64,000 nt of DNA, taken from positions 2,824,001 to 2,888,000 of the forward strand of contig JADJLQ010000001.1 of the NCBI GenBank assembly GCA_016709995.1, read 5' to 3'. Positions 1 through 9,393 of the stretch are shown in pieces. Positions within the stretch are counted from its first letter, which is position 1. Each line of letters starts with the position of its first letter. The translations under genes were made by a program, and so were the position numbers. This DNA comes from Saprospiraceae bacterium. GTDB lineage: Bacteria > Bacteroidota > Bacteroidia > Chitinophagales > Saprospiraceae. The notes under the pieces are model-generated. The model was not told where the DNA came from, made no database searches, and saw only the letters and a list, made by a program, of their open reading frames with translations.

Positions 1-539
1 AGTTCTCTGCCCGCCTGGACATTGATTACAGGATTGACCCGAAGGTAAAAATCCTTATGATTGACCTCTACCAGGTGCGCAGGCGACTGGTAGAAATATT
101 TGAGAATGGGCTTTTCACTATAGGTATAATGTAAGGCACTCCTGCTACCGGAGTCACCGATTTCTAAATAATAATGAGTCCCCGTAGTGTCTATGTATTT
201 TTTTTCCGATGCCTCTGGTGGCAGGTTTTGATCTAACTTCCAGACCCACTCATTATTGTCATTTTTCATGTACTCTACAAAAGGAGCATCTGAGGGTTTA
301 AGCAATTTCTTGCTTTCCCAAAAAATCAACAAATCGATGATGTCTTTTCTGGAATAGGGTTTGATATTTCTGTGAAAAAAAGGTGGTGTCCCATGGTCCA
401 TACACATTCTGTCGACCCAATATTCCTGATCCGAACCTATTGGGATCGTGGTACTTTGTGCTTGTAGCTGTACGGAAGTGGCTATGATACAGATCAGACT
501 GTATAAAAGCGATCGATATGATTTATGATTTAAATTCAA
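1..539 (-). CDS. Wzi-like capsule assembly outer-membrane protein, N-terminal part (runs off the window)
   Basis: Reading the minus strand from a TTG at 539 gives an open frame to the window edge. It begins with a signal peptide (hydrophobic LLYSLICIIATS, cleavage probably after LQA before QSTTIP). The mature part contains IGSDQEYWVDRM, IKPYSRKDIIDLL and, further on, KPILKYFYQSPAHLVEV and LRVNPVINVQ. These are the characteristic N-terminal blocks of the Wzi-type capsule-assembly beta-barrel family common in Bacteroidota, where the protein sits in the outer membrane and helps retain or assemble surface polysaccharide. An in-frame TAG lies just upstream of the TTG, and no ATG fits before the family motifs, so TTG is the best start. 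That start overlaps the end of lpxK by 17 bases, suggesting co-transcription. Family assignment is from recognised motifs; the role is inferred. Confidence 0.7.
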   Translation of the reverse strand, partial: MNLNHKSYRSLLYSLICIIATSVQLQAQSTTIPIGSDQEYWVDRMCMDHGTPPFFHRNIKPYSRKDIIDLLIFWESKKLLKPSDAPFVEYMKNDNNEWVWKLDQNLPPEASEKKYIDTTGTHYYLEIGDSGSRSALHYTYSEKPILKYFYQSPAHLVEVNHKDFYLRVNPVINVQAGRE

Positions 540-1590
540 TGAGTTTTTGAGCTATAGTATCTTTAAATCTTTGTTCTTCATTCCATAGAAAATTGACTTC
601 TACCGGAAGGACAAACATCGGGATTTTATTCTCGATCAAATAGCCCCGATGCAGGCTGAGCCTGGAAGCGTCTTTTTCTGTGGTCAATATCAGCTTGTTG
701 GGCCCGGGCAGTTCATCAAATTGTCGTTTGATCTGGCCCAGATCAAAGTTGCTATACCAATGATGATCAGCAAAAGATAAAAGCTGTACATGGGCCACCC
801 GATCTTTTAAATAGAGTTCCAGGTAATCCGTATTGGCGATACCTGAGAGCAGTAGGACATACATCTCTTTATTCCAATTGATACGATATCGTGGGTTGAA
901 AATATAATACGGCAATTGGTAGTTGTACTCGGTGAAGAATATAGATTGATGACTTGCCGGATTTATTTCTTTGAGGAGGGTGCTGGCTTCAGTACTGATC
1001 AATCCCGGAGGGCACTTGGTCACGATGATGATATCTGCACGGGTATAACTTGATCTCCATTCTCTCAGTCTCCCGGAAGGCAACAGATAATCCCTGGTAA
1101 AAGGGGCCTCGTAAGAAGTCAGTAGGATATTGATATACGGTTTGACACTGAGATGTTGAAAAGCATCGTCTAAAAGCACGAGCCTGGTATCAGGATAAGA
1201 CTTTAACAAATACGGTATGCCCAACTCTCTATTTTCTGATACTGCTATCGGGACATCAGGAAATTTTGACAGAAACTGATAAGGCTCATCTCCGATGATT
1301 TTTACAGAGGGAAATTGTTGGCCAAGCTGAAATCCGGTACTTTCTCTTTTATACCCCCTGCTTAAAATGGCTACGGGCATATATTCTTTGAGCCATCGAA
1401 CCAGGTATTCGATATGAGGTGATTTGCCGGTACCACCGATGCTCAAGTTACCCACACTGATGATCGGGATATCAAATCGGGCCGGTCGCAGTACTCCTTT
1501 TTGGTATAATAGGTTGCGAATACTTACTCCCAGGCCATATAATAATGAAAATGGAGACAATAAAACTTTTACAAGGTATTCCCTGATCAC
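523..1590 (-). CDS. lpxK: Tetraacyldisaccharide 4'-kinase LpxK
   Basis: LpxK phosphorylates the 4' position of the lipid A disaccharide precursor at the inner face of the cytoplasmic membrane. The protein has the membrane-associated N-terminus (LLSPFSLLYGLGVSIRN), the P-loop block SVGNLSIGGTGKSP, the SRGYKR segment and LLDDAFQHLSV, all typical of LpxK, and about the usual length (355 residues with this start). An ATG at 1635 would add 15 residues lying inside the upstream gene. The GTG at 1590 forms a GTGA four-base stop/start overlap with the DUF2851 gene and places the N-terminus where the family normally begins, so I chose it. It sits in a minus-strand run DUF2851 - lpxK - Wzi-like gene, which fits an envelope role. 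Confidence 0.93.
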   Translation of the reverse strand: MIREYLVKVLLSPFSLLYGLGVSIRNLLYQKGVLRPARFDIPIISVGNLSIGGTGKSPHIEYLVRWLKEYMPVAILSRGYKRESTGFQLGQQFPSVKIIGDEPYQFLSKFPDVPIAVSENRELGIPYLLKSYPDTRLVLLDDAFQHLSVKPYINILLTSYEAPFTRDYLLPSGRLREWRSSYTRADIIIVTKCPPGLISTEASTLLKEINPASHQSIFFTEYNYQLPYYIFNPRYRINWNKEMYVLLLSGIANTDYLELYLKDRVAHVQLLSFADHHWYSNFDLGQIKRQFDELPGPNKLILTTEKDASRLSLHRGYLIENKIPMFVLPVEVNFLWNEEQRFKDTIAQKLIEFKS

Positions 1591-2876
1591 TTCGTTTGTT
1601 TTAAGAGTTGATGCCCGATACTGCAATAAAGGCATTTTTTCTCATTGCAAAAATTGTTTTTCAATTGAATTAAAGCTTGACTGTCCATCGCACTGTCTGC
1701 CTGCACTCCCAGTGCTGCCCAGGACCTGGTGATAGCATTGACCTCTGCCGGCAATTCACTCAAAAACCTCAAAGCCTTTTCTTTATATTTTTCATCATCG
1801 GTACTCAGACCATAAGCAAATAACAAAGGACATACCGTATTGATCACGATCGTATGGATAGATAGTTTTCCAAGTCTTTTTTCTTTAGGTGACGAGGCTT
1901 CCGTGTCAAAAGTGAAATGATCTTTCCAGTAATGGGATACAGTGACATCTAATAAATGAATGATTTCTTTGACTTCTTCAGCCGCTATCAGTTTTGAAAA
2001 AAGATGTTGTGATTGAAACAAGAGTCTCGCCAATTGTGCTATGCGAATGGTTGGAAAATTGGTAGGACGCATGCGCAGAAATTTCCATTGCACGCGTTGC
2101 ATCGGTATCAGGGTATATTTATTTTTCAAAAAATCATATTCCAGGCGAAGCTTATTGAGGTATTCCTGTTCACTATGAGCTGTAGGTAAAAGACCTGACT
2201 GACCAAAGAGCAAAGCCTCAATTTGTAATAGCTGATCCTTGTGTTTGCCGATAATACTCAGCGGGCATATCCTTGCGAGCATCTCCATGGCCTCACCATT
2301 GACCTGGGTACCCAGGGCTCTGGCCAACTTTTGATAGGCTACCGACTGCCAATCTTCTTTTTGATGCTTAAGTGCTACTAAGATCGACGCAGATTTGGAC
2401 GCTAATCTTTCTGCCATCAATCTTTGCAACCAATTTTTTTTTACAAGGTCAGGGGTTGTATGGATCTGGTCTGCACAAGGCACCCATTTTTCATTTTTCA
2501 TGAGAAAATCATACTGCCGGATCATGCTACTATCGACCCGATCATACAATTCGAGACAAGGGATTTCGACACCAGCCTCATTTAAAGTCATAGCATCTTT
2601 TTTCCAGACCACATGTAGCGTGACATTATTGTAAGCCGGATCGAGCTGATGTTTATGTGATTGCCATTCAGATGCCATGATATGTATTTCTACCGAGCCA
2701 GCCCATAGCGTATCGTCGATTTTGATTTTAGCTTGAGAAAAATCGGGCCCTGCATTATCATTGCGGAAACCTGGATGTACGATTTCGAGCTTTTCTCCAT
2801 CAGCAGTCACCAGATGTTGAAAATCATAATACCGAAACTTCCAGATAAAATAAAGCAGCTCTTCGGTGATCTCCAT
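1587..2876 (-). CDS. DUF2851 family protein
   Basis: A 429-residue protein matching the Bacteroidota DUF2851 family from its start: MEITEELLYFIWKFRYYD, then HPGFRNDNAGPDFSQAKI and WAGSVEIHIMASEW. The C-terminus holds a cysteine cluster (NFCNEKKCLYCSIG) that is usual for the family and might bind metal. There is no signal peptide, so it is probably cytoplasmic. The biochemical function is not known. Its stop codon is shared with the GTG start of lpxK (GTGA), which implies translational coupling; this linkage with lipid A synthesis is the only functional hint available in the sequence. Confidence 0.88.
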   Translation of the reverse strand: MEITEELLYFIWKFRYYDFQHLVTADGEKLEIVHPGFRNDNAGPDFSQAKIKIDDTLWAGSVEIHIMASEWQSHKHQLDPAYNNVTLHVVWKKDAMTLNEAGVEIPCLELYDRVDSSMIRQYDFLMKNEKWVPCADQIHTTPDLVKKNWLQRLMAERLASKSASILVALKHQKEDWQSVAYQKLARALGTQVNGEAMEMLARICPLSIIGKHKDQLLQIEALLFGQSGLLPTAHSEQEYLNKLRLEYDFLKNKYTLIPMQRVQWKFLRMRPTNFPTIRIAQLARLLFQSQHLFSKLIAAEEVKEIIHLLDVTVSHYWKDHFTFDTEASSPKEKRLGKLSIHTIVINTVCPLLFAYGLSTDDEKYKEKALRFLSELPAEVNAITRSWAALGVQADSAMDSQALIQLKNNFCNEKKCLYCSIGHQLLKQTK

Positions 2877-2903
2877 GTGATCGTAAAAATAATGAAATGT
2901 AAC

Positions 2904-3437
2904 CTACCAGACCTTTTGGATGGAGGGGTTGTCTACCCATTTGCCCCATTTTTTATTGTAGGTATGCAATTTGAGCGTGGGGGTATTATTATTGCTTACT
3001 AATGAATTGCCTTCATTGGCCCACTCAAATATGCTACCATACAAGTTGTATACATTTTGAAAGCCCATTTTTTTTAGTTTGCCAGCTATTTTTTCACTGC
3101 GATAGCCAATAGAACAATATACCACGAGCGTGTGGTCTTTAGGTAGAGCCTGGACTGCCTGGCTATCCCAATGATCGAAACCAATGAATACTGCTCCGGG
3201 GATATGGCTGGTGTCAAACTCGGCAGGTTCGCGGGCATCAAGGTAGGTCACCTGTTCCATGACTTTGGCTTCCTTGACAGACAGGATCGGAACAGAAAAG
3301 GATATCATCGAGGAAATAGTCTGATCAAAAGCTGGATTGGCTACTTTGCCCGTCACCGGACTCGATGATTGACATCGTAGATGTGCTGTCAAGCTACAAA
3401 GAAGAATGGTTGTTACAAAAAGAATGGGCCTATACAT
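2904..3437 (-). CDS. Exported rhodanese-like domain protein
   Basis: The first 22 or so residues (MYRPILFVTTILLCSLTAHLRC) form a signal peptide, possibly a lipoprotein signal because a Cys follows LR. A single rhodanese domain spans roughly residues 50-150: YLDAREPAEFDTSHIPGA, then the active-site loop VVYCSIGYRS with the catalytic Cys, and the C-terminal block FQNVYNLYGSIFEWANEG. Single-domain rhodaneses carry sulfane sulfur or act as sulfurtransferases; the substrate cannot be told from sequence. It ends 27 bases upstream of the DUF2851 start on the same strand, so it could be the first gene of that envelope transcript. The export signal suggests a periplasmic site of action. Confidence 0.87.
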   Translation of the reverse strand: MYRPILFVTTILLCSLTAHLRCQSSSPVTGKVANPAFDQTISSMISFSVPILSVKEAKVMEQVTYLDAREPAEFDTSHIPGAVFIGFDHWDSQAVQALPKDHTLVVYCSIGYRSEKIAGKLKKMGFQNVYNLYGSIFEWANEGNSLVSNNNTPTLKLHTYNKKWGKWVDNPSIQKVW

Positions 3438-3563
3438 AGTTTATGCAAAGGTAAGAGCAAAGTAGTTCCACACATAATGATGGCAAACTTTTCTCTCTGA
3501 ACTCAGGCTATACCTCCTAATTATTGGAATCGACTTATATGCCTCAATGTACTTAAAGTCACA

Positions 3564-3920
3564 TTACTTGGCACAATCTACGTGAACCAATAATAAATCT
3601 AAAGCTAATAGCCTAATAGTGTCTTTCACTTCCAAAGTCAATCGATAACTATTTCCATTTGGGCATATGCAGGCCAGGCAAACTGCATCCATAGAAAGGG
3701 GGTTAGCTGTTATATTTACTGGGGAGATTTCTTTATCCTGAAGGTAGTCTTTGATAGCCCTTATTCTGTCATCCGCATTTTTTATGTCTTTAAAATAGGC
3801 ATTGTAGGGGTCCATCGCACACTGCCGCTCTATCAACGTATAACATACAGATTGCCCAGCTTCATCTTTATCACAAGAGATCAAAAATAGAATTAATAAA
3901 AAAAACGACATCCTGTACAT
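3564..3920 (-). CDS. Small putative lipoprotein of unknown function
   Basis: A 118-residue protein with a clear lipoprotein signal: MYRMSFFLLILFLISC with the lipobox LISC, so Cys16 would be the lipidated residue. The mature part has several further cysteines (SVCYTLIERQC, VCLACICPNG), which could form disulfides in the periplasm. I do not recognise a family. ATG at 3911 (the second Met) is an equally good start because it leaves the same signal sequence. It stands alone between the rhodanese (126 bases downstream) and the divergent membrane protein at 4079. Confidence 0.6.
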   Translation of the reverse strand: MYRMSFFLLILFLISCDKDEAGQSVCYTLIERQCAMDPYNAYFKDIKNADDRIRAIKDYLQDKEISPVNITANPLSMDAVCLACICPNGNSYRLTLEVKDTIRLLALDLLLVHVDCAK

Positions 3921-4078
3921 AATCCCAAAAACGAATTATTCTTTCAATTAGTTGGTGATGAGATCAAAAATAACTACCGCTTAAGTGCCATAGCCGCCTT
4001 TTCGAAATCAAGTTTTTAAAAAAATACACTCGCAATGCTAAACGAATTATCTATTTTCAAGAAATAATTTTAAAAAAT

Positions 4079-5176
4079 ATGGTTGCAGTAAAAGACCGCT
4101 TGTTATCGCTGGATGTGTACCGTGGAGTCATCATGACCTTATTGGCTTTGGAGAGTACCGGACTCTATGAACATTTGATAGAAATGACCCGGGAAGGAGG
4201 TTTAGCTCATGGTTTTCTCAAACAATTTTTTCATCATCCCTGGCATGGGTTGCGGTTTTGGGATTTGATTCAGCCGGCATTTATGTATATGGCCGGCATT
4301 TCTCTGGCTTATTCCCTAAAATCGCAACGTGAAAAAGGATTCACCTGGAGCCAGTCATTTAAAAAGACCTTGAAGCGCTGCGGCTGGTTATTTTTCTGGG
4401 GTGTTCTCGACTATGCTGTTCGGCCCTCGGGGCTTTCATTTGAGCTTTGGGATGTCCTGACACAATTGTCTTTTACCATCCTGGTTGCTTTTTTGATCTT
4501 TAATTGGAAGGCCAGTTATCAAATCGCATTTTGCACAGGCTTATTAATACTTACAGAGATCCTTTACCGATTTACAGGTATCCCTGGTTTTGATCAGCCT
4601 TTTACTGATCAACATAATTTTGGCAATTGGATGGACCTGGTCCTGATGAATAAAATCAATGGTGGGGGTTGGGTCGCAATCAATTGTATCCCTACTGCTG
4701 TACATACCATCGCCGGAGCTCTGACCGGAAAGTTATTGATCAGCCAGCGGGGCCAGGCATTAAAGAGTATTGTGTATGGAGCCCTGGTTTGCCTCGCCAT
4801 GGGCTATCTCATTGATCTTTCAGGATTGACTCCGATCATCAAAAGAATAGCAACCAGCTCTTTTACTTTGAGCTCTCTGGGGTGGTGTCTGGCCGGTTTG
4901 GCTTGGTTTTATTGGTGGATCGACCTCAAGGATCACCGTAATTATGTTCGATTTTTTACCATCCTGGGCATGAACTCCATGTTTATCTACCTGTTTTTTG
5001 AGATCATCGGTTCAAGATGGTTTAATGGATATATCACTGCTATCGCTACAGGTTTGATGAATATCGTGAACAGTCCGCCAGCACTTTCAGCGATCATCAG
5101 TTCACTCTGCATTTTTGTATTGGAATGGGGTATGTGTTGGTGGTTGTGGAAGAAAAAAATATTCTTTAGAGTATAA
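4079..5176 (+). CDS. Multi-pass HGSNAT/NagX-like acyltransferase family protein (DUF5009 type)
   Basis: A 365-residue integral membrane protein with about ten hydrophobic segments. It opens with the diagnostic RLLSLDVYRGVIMTLLALES and continues with FWDLIQPAFMYMAGISLAYS, which match the heparan-alpha-glucosaminide N-acetyltransferase catalytic-like family (COG4299/DUF5009). Members are thought to move acetyl groups across the membrane onto amino sugars, but the bacterial substrates are mostly unknown. The C-terminal part contains FFTILGMNSMFIYLFFEIIG, also typical. It is monocistronic as far as can be seen, divergent from the small lipoprotein gene. The 288 bases that follow hold no convincing gene. 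Confidence 0.85.
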   Translation: MVAVKDRLLSLDVYRGVIMTLLALESTGLYEHLIEMTREGGLAHGFLKQFFHHPWHGLRFWDLIQPAFMYMAGISLAYSLKSQREKGFTWSQSFKKTLKRCGWLFFWGVLDYAVRPSGLSFELWDVLTQLSFTILVAFLIFNWKASYQIAFCTGLLILTEILYRFTGIPGFDQPFTDQHNFGNWMDLVLMNKINGGGWVAINCIPTAVHTIAGALTGKLLISQRGQALKSIVYGALVCLAMGYLIDLSGLTPIIKRIATSSFTLSSLGWCLAGLAWFYWWIDLKDHRNYVRFFTILGMNSMFIYLFFEIIGSRWFNGYITAIATGLMNIVNSPPALSAIISSLCIFVLEWGMCWWLWKKKIFFRV

Positions 5177-5465
5177 TTCGTTACAGTGATCCAATAGCTA
5201 ACGGATTACGGCTTGAAGAATGTCAGCGTTGGAGAATGAAACAAACGGACACCTACCTTTTAAACACTTGTATCAAAACGATTTTTTTTTCATGGTATTT
5301 CAAGGACATGCGAAATTCAATTCTTTGGTCCAAACACAATCAGGAAAGATCCTTCAAAATCAATGTTATTCTTCCCGTCATTTTATTTGATTCCGGCTTG
5401 AAGAAAGTAGAATTCCGACTAAGGATTCATTCTGCTTTTTGACATAGAACAGGGATAGGGAAATT

Positions 5466-6032
5466 TTAGACTTTTAGGGAGCCGCGGAAAGCCCTGGAAG
5501 CATAATACGACTCTGCACCATTGTGATACACGAATACCGTGTCATATCGCCGATCACAAAAAATGGCTCCGCCAAGTTTTCTGATAGCAGCAGGTGTCTT
5601 GACCCAGCTCGAAGTTTTTGTATCGAAATTTCCAAGTTGCTGCAAGGCTCTATACTGTTCTTCAGATAAGAGCTCTATGCCCATGCTGGCCGCCATATCC
5701 AAAACATTATTTTTCGGTTTATTTTCTTTCCTTGATTGTAATGCTTCGCGGTCATAACAAAGGCTTCGGCGATCCCTTGGACTCTCCGGTGAACAATCAT
5801 AGAAAAAATATTCGCCAGATTTTTTATCATGACCTACTACATCTGGCTCGCCACCTGTTTTTTCCATTTCATGGAGTGACCACAGTCTATCTGTATTAGA
5901 TCCCAACCTTGCCTCCACCTTAGCCCACTCTATCCCTTTATGCCGGTCCTTATTTTTTTCAAAGCGGGTTTTTAAGGTAAGGAGTAGTTCTTCAAGTTGT
6001 TTTGATGACAATTCCTTTTTCATTTTAGTCAA
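5466..6032 (-). CDS. DUF4256 domain-containing protein
   Basis: A 188-residue soluble protein that matches the DUF4256 family across its length: an N-terminal helix (ELSSKQLEELLLTLKTRF), WSLHEMEKTGGEPDVVGHD, FFYDCSPESPRDRRSLCYD, and a C-terminal segment with AAIRKLGGAIFCDRRYDTVF and FRGSLKV. The function of the family is unknown. There is no signal peptide. The start at 6032 or the Met three residues later are both possible. It lies on the same strand as the epimerase-like gene upstream (148 bases away), but nothing else links the two. Confidence 0.87.
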   Translation of the reverse strand: MTKMKKELSSKQLEELLLTLKTRFEKNKDRHKGIEWAKVEARLGSNTDRLWSLHEMEKTGGEPDVVGHDKKSGEYFFYDCSPESPRDRRSLCYDREALQSRKENKPKNNVLDMAASMGIELLSEEQYRALQQLGNFDTKTSSWVKTPAAIRKLGGAIFCDRRYDTVFVYHNGAESYYASRAFRGSLKV

Positions 6033-6180
6033 AAATAATCAAAAATGATTTATGGAGGCTAGCATCAAAGGTTTTATCAATCAAGTTTTTAATAGGGCTA
6101 ACACCTGTTGTTATGCTACCTCACAGAAATGGCTTCAATAGATCATAATCCAATAATTCTATAATGTCGAAATACAGTGC

Positions 6181-7119
6181 TTACGATTCGTTGTTTTTTA
6201 ATTTGTCAACGGTTTGTTTTACTGCCATTGCGTTTTTAGTGGGGGTATAGTTAAATCGCTTATTAAACTTTGAACTATCGAAAAAATAATCACGATCATA
6301 TTGGTAGTTCATCTCCGGTAATTCCTTCATTACGGGAATAAATAATCCCAAAATTTTTAACAGCCAATTTGGCAGTGTCTGGTATTTATTGCTTGTGTTC
6401 ATTTCTTTAGCAAATAGATTTACCCAGCCTTCGCCGGTTATTTTTTCAGGATCGGTGGGCAGGTTCCATATCTGATTATAAGCATCCGGGGTATTGCCAA
6501 GTATAGCAGTCCCTTTGGCAAGGTCGGGAGTATAACCTATACTGTGAATATTACTGGCATCACCAAGCCATTGTGCTTTTTTCCCTTTGACAAGGTTATC
6601 GTAGATCAAGTTCATTACCATACTATTGCCTTTTACTTCGCTGAAGAAATCAGCCGATCGGGCAATGATGGCTTTCAAATCCATTTTATCAATGGCCTCT
6701 AAAATCAGCCGATCCACTTCAGCTCTTACTTCCCCCTTTTTACTACTCGGACTGATTGGCGAATCCTCTGTGATATGCTTTACATTATCACCTCCAATGG
6801 CGTACACGTTATCGAAGAACACTAATTTCGCGTGGTGTTGAATGCAGGCATCTATTACATTCCTGATAAACGGCGTCCATAACTTTTGCCATACCTTACT
6901 GTTGTAAGCAAAACCCACTGTAACATAAACTATTTCGCTGCCTTCTATAGCTTTAAAAATATCTTCGCGATTAGTAAGGTCTGCCGGAAACACTTCATCA
7001 TTAGGATTTACTTTCTTCGGGTTGCGGCTCACTAACCGTATATCAGTGGTATATGTCGTTAGCGCTTTTGCCAGTTCGATGCCTATCGCACCCCCTGAAC
7101 CTAAAATGGTTTGTTTCAT
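6181..7119 (-). CDS. NAD-dependent epimerase/dehydratase-like (atypical SDR) protein
   Basis: A 312-residue Rossmann-fold protein. The N-terminus ILGSGGAIGIELAKAL holds the glycine-rich NAD(P)-binding motif (GxGGxxG), followed by LVSRNPKKV and FPADLTN, as in atypical extended short-chain dehydrogenases. There is no clear YxxxK catalytic pair, the nearest being a Tyr in FFDNVYAIGGDN, so it may bind nucleotide without acting as a classical dehydrogenase. The C-terminal half contains a typical NAD-epimerase substrate domain (WNLPTDPEKITGEGWV). No operon partner is evident and the substrate is unknown. Confidence 0.82.
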   Translation of the reverse strand: MKQTILGSGGAIGIELAKALTTYTTDIRLVSRNPKKVNPNDEVFPADLTNREDIFKAIEGSEIVYVTVGFAYNSKVWQKLWTPFIRNVIDACIQHHAKLVFFDNVYAIGGDNVKHITEDSPISPSSKKGEVRAEVDRLILEAIDKMDLKAIIARSADFFSEVKGNSMVMNLIYDNLVKGKKAQWLGDASNIHSIGYTPDLAKGTAILGNTPDAYNQIWNLPTDPEKITGEGWVNLFAKEMNTSNKYQTLPNWLLKILGLFIPVMKELPEMNYQYDRDYFFDSSKFNKRFNYTPTKNAMAVKQTVDKLKNNES

Positions 7120-7613
7120 TAGTTATATCGTTATTGTTTCTAAAGTTGCGTTATTATTGAATGTTAAAGCATAGCTGAAAATCAAGTTATTTTCTTTTTC
7201 ATATTCCACCAGCCATTTGTGGCTTTGCCACCTTCTGGCATTGCTTGTGGTGGCGGTTTTCTAAATGATAAAGGTACAATTGTCCGGTTCATCTATTTAA
7301 TATGCTTTAATGACATCCAAAGTCATATCGAATGATTCTTCTTAGGTGAGTTGTTACAAACATTTACCGGCATTTGTATACGAAAAGTTCTAATTACAAT
7401 ATCTTCAATTTAGATGATAGATTGAGCAAGGGCTTTGCCCAATCTATTGGATATTCTGGTGTTAAAAAAAATATTTTTTTACAATGCAAACTTAGTCATG
7501 AATTTCTTACTTAAGGAGTAGGTAGTACGAACCTTGTCTTCGTCAGTTGATTTGAAGACAGAAAACCATTTTTGCAGTATTATACCTCCATTATAATTAC
7601 GACCTTTGAACCC
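7120..7613. other. Intergenic stretch with two potential hairpins
   Basis: No gene is supported in these roughly 490 bases between the divergent epimerase-like gene and the enoyl-CoA hydratase. Two inverted repeats are visible: GCCACC (7227-7232) with GGTGGC (7249-7254), followed on the plus strand by GGTTTT; and TAGATT (7418-7423) with AATCTA (7441-7446) enclosing GGGC/GCCC (7430-7440). Neither has a long U tract directly after it, so terminator function is uncertain. A palindromic A8-T-A-T7 run lies near 7466-7481. Just before the hydratase start, GACCTTTG at 7601-7608 is one base off the Bacteroidota -7 consensus. Confidence 0.5.
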
Positions 7614-8378
7614 ATGGCTGACCTTGACTCCTTCTGCAACCTCACCCGTACTCCTGCCGTAGCCACCCTTGAGTTCAGCTCTCCGGTACACAATGCTATG
7701 TCCTCTACCATGCTGGATCAGATGGCAGATCATATCCAGTCACTCGATCAGGATCCTACCCTCAAAATGATCCTGATTCAAAGTGCGGGAGATAAAACCT
7801 TTTGTGCAGGCGCCAACTTACAGGAACTGCTCGCCATAGAAGACGAAGCTAGCGGGACTGCTTTTTTTTACCGGTTTGCGAGATTGATCCTCATTATGCG
7901 CGCGAGCCCGCACCTGATCCTTTGCCGCGTGCAGGGAAAAACCATAGGAGGCGGTCTGGGTATCATCGCAACAGCAGACTTTGTGATCGCCAACGAAAGT
8001 GCCCAGCTCCGGTTGAGTGAACTCCTGAATGGCATAGGTCCATTCGTTGTGGGCCCGGCTATCGAACGCAAAATCGGGGTAGCTGCCTTCGGGCATATGT
8101 CTCTCTCTCCAAATCAGTGGATGCCTGCCTCGCTCGCAGAGACTATTGGACTCTATGACGAAGTGACACCCGACCTGCCAGCCCTCGATCAGGCCATCTC
8201 CCACAAACTGGAGGAATGGTCAGGCTATAGTCGACAGGCCTTGCAGGGTATTAAACGCATGCTTTGGTCTGGTAGCCCGGACTGGCAAGAGCTGCTCCAT
8301 GCTAGAGCTGCGATCAGCGGCCACCTGATAATGACCTCAGAGGCGAGGACGGCTTTAGGCAAACTGCGTAAAGGATAA
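7614..8378 (+). CDS. Enoyl-CoA hydratase/isomerase family protein (crotonase, methylglutaconyl-CoA hydratase-like)
   Basis: A crotonase-fold protein of about 254 residues. Visible family blocks are the oxyanion-hole segment FCAGANLQELL and the second oxyanion loop GGGLGIIATADFVIAN, then the acidic segment RLSELLNGIGPFVVGPAI. The last block (IGPFVV) resembles methylglutaconyl-CoA hydratases of leucine degradation more than the classical short-chain enoyl-CoA hydratases, but that is only a resemblance. The frame is open from an ATG at 7572; I use the ATG at 7614 because family N-termini begin close to FxxLTRTPAVATLEF and the extra residues look non-coding. It is followed after 23 bases by a hydrolase on the same strand, so the two are probably co-transcribed. 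Confidence 0.85.
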   Translation: MADLDSFCNLTRTPAVATLEFSSPVHNAMSSTMLDQMADHIQSLDQDPTLKMILIQSAGDKTFCAGANLQELLAIEDEASGTAFFYRFARLILIMRASPHLILCRVQGKTIGGGLGIIATADFVIANESAQLRLSELLNGIGPFVVGPAIERKIGVAAFGHMSLSPNQWMPASLAETIGLYDEVTPDLPALDQAISHKLEEWSGYSRQALQGIKRMLWSGSPDWQELLHARAAISGHLIMTSEARTALGKLRKG

Positions 8379-8401
8379 CCCCTAGCCTCGAAACCATATA
8401 T

Positions 8402-9250
8402 ATGTATATCTACAAACAGTATGACCAGGCAGCCCTTAACCACCAGTACAACAATCGGGAGCTGGTACCAGGATATCAGGATTATTTTGACCTCTGGGCT
8501 CGCCTCAATGTAGAGACCCAGACCTCCTATACCGTTTTCCGGGACCTTGAGTATGGCCATCTGGCAGCGGAGAAATTAGATATCTATCCATCAGCTAAGC
8601 CTAAGAGCCCGACTATGATATTTATCCATGGAGGCTACTGGCAGATGATGGACAAAACAGATTTTAGTTTTATGGCACAGGCTTTTGTGCCCCGGGACTT
8701 ATGTACCGTGATCATTGGATATCCGTTGGCACCTGTGGTGACGATGGGGCAGATCGTGGAATCGGTACGAGCCGCCATCACCTGGGTTCATGATCATATA
8801 CAAGACTTTGGCGGCGATCCTGATCAAATCTACCTTTGCGGACATTCGGCCGGTGGCCATCTGGCGACTATGATGATGACACATCCATATCATCCCCCTG
8901 GGATCACCCTGCGAGGCATCTGTGCACTCAGTGGGCTGTATGACCTGATCCCTATCCAACGATCTCATGTCAATGGGCCGATAGATATGAGCATTGAGAC
9001 TGCTATCAGATGCAGTCCTATCCAGTACCAACCTATCACTATACCCCTTATCCTTGCAGTTGGAGGCGCCGAGTCTGACGAATACCACTGTCAGCAAAAA
9101 GACTTATATGATCGATGGAGTCCCTCAAATGGACATATCACTCCACTTGTGTTGCCCGGGGTTAATCATTTTAGTATACTTTCTGAGCTCCTGGAGTCCG
9201 AGTCTGCTTTGGGCAGGGCGGTTTTCGACATGCGCTTCAGAAAACGGTGA
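8402..9250 (+). CDS. Alpha/beta hydrolase, kynurenine-formamidase-like
   Basis: A 282-residue cytoplasmic alpha/beta hydrolase. The HGGYW oxyanion motif (IFIHGGYWQMM) is the hallmark of kynurenine formamidases and their relatives; the nucleophile elbow is CGHSAGGHLA, the acid is probably in GGAESDEYH, and the catalytic His in LPGVNHFSIL. It could hydrolyse N-formylkynurenine in tryptophan degradation, but no other kynurenine-pathway gene is nearby, so a general carboxylesterase or amidase role is equally possible. It probably shares a transcript with the crotonase gene upstream, which would fit a small catabolic operon. Confidence 0.83.
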   Translation: MYIYKQYDQAALNHQYNNRELVPGYQDYFDLWARLNVETQTSYTVFRDLEYGHLAAEKLDIYPSAKPKSPTMIFIHGGYWQMMDKTDFSFMAQAFVPRDLCTVIIGYPLAPVVTMGQIVESVRAAITWVHDHIQDFGGDPDQIYLCGHSAGGHLATMMMTHPYHPPGITLRGICALSGLYDLIPIQRSHVNGPIDMSIETAIRCSPIQYQPITIPLILAVGGAESDEYHCQQKDLYDRWSPSNGHITPLVLPGVNHFSILSELLESESALGRAVFDMRFRKR

Positions 9251-9393
9251 CAGTATAGATAGATAGGATGTTAAGGTTACGGATAGGGTTTAAATAAATA
9301 CCTAAAAATCAAACTCTATGAGTGCCTTACACTCCCGAAGTGTCAGGGCTCTCTGCATACAGTATTTTTAAAAAGGCGCTTTCGCTGTGTTTT

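Noticed and set aside
5236..5442. Plus-strand open frame of 68 codons after the HGSNAT-like gene
   Set aside because: No signal peptide, domain or protein-like composition; overlaps nothing but looks like chance in AT-rich DNA.
7479..7733. Minus-strand open frame ahead of the crotonase gene
   Set aside because: Overlaps the coding start of the crotonase gene and has no recognisable domain.
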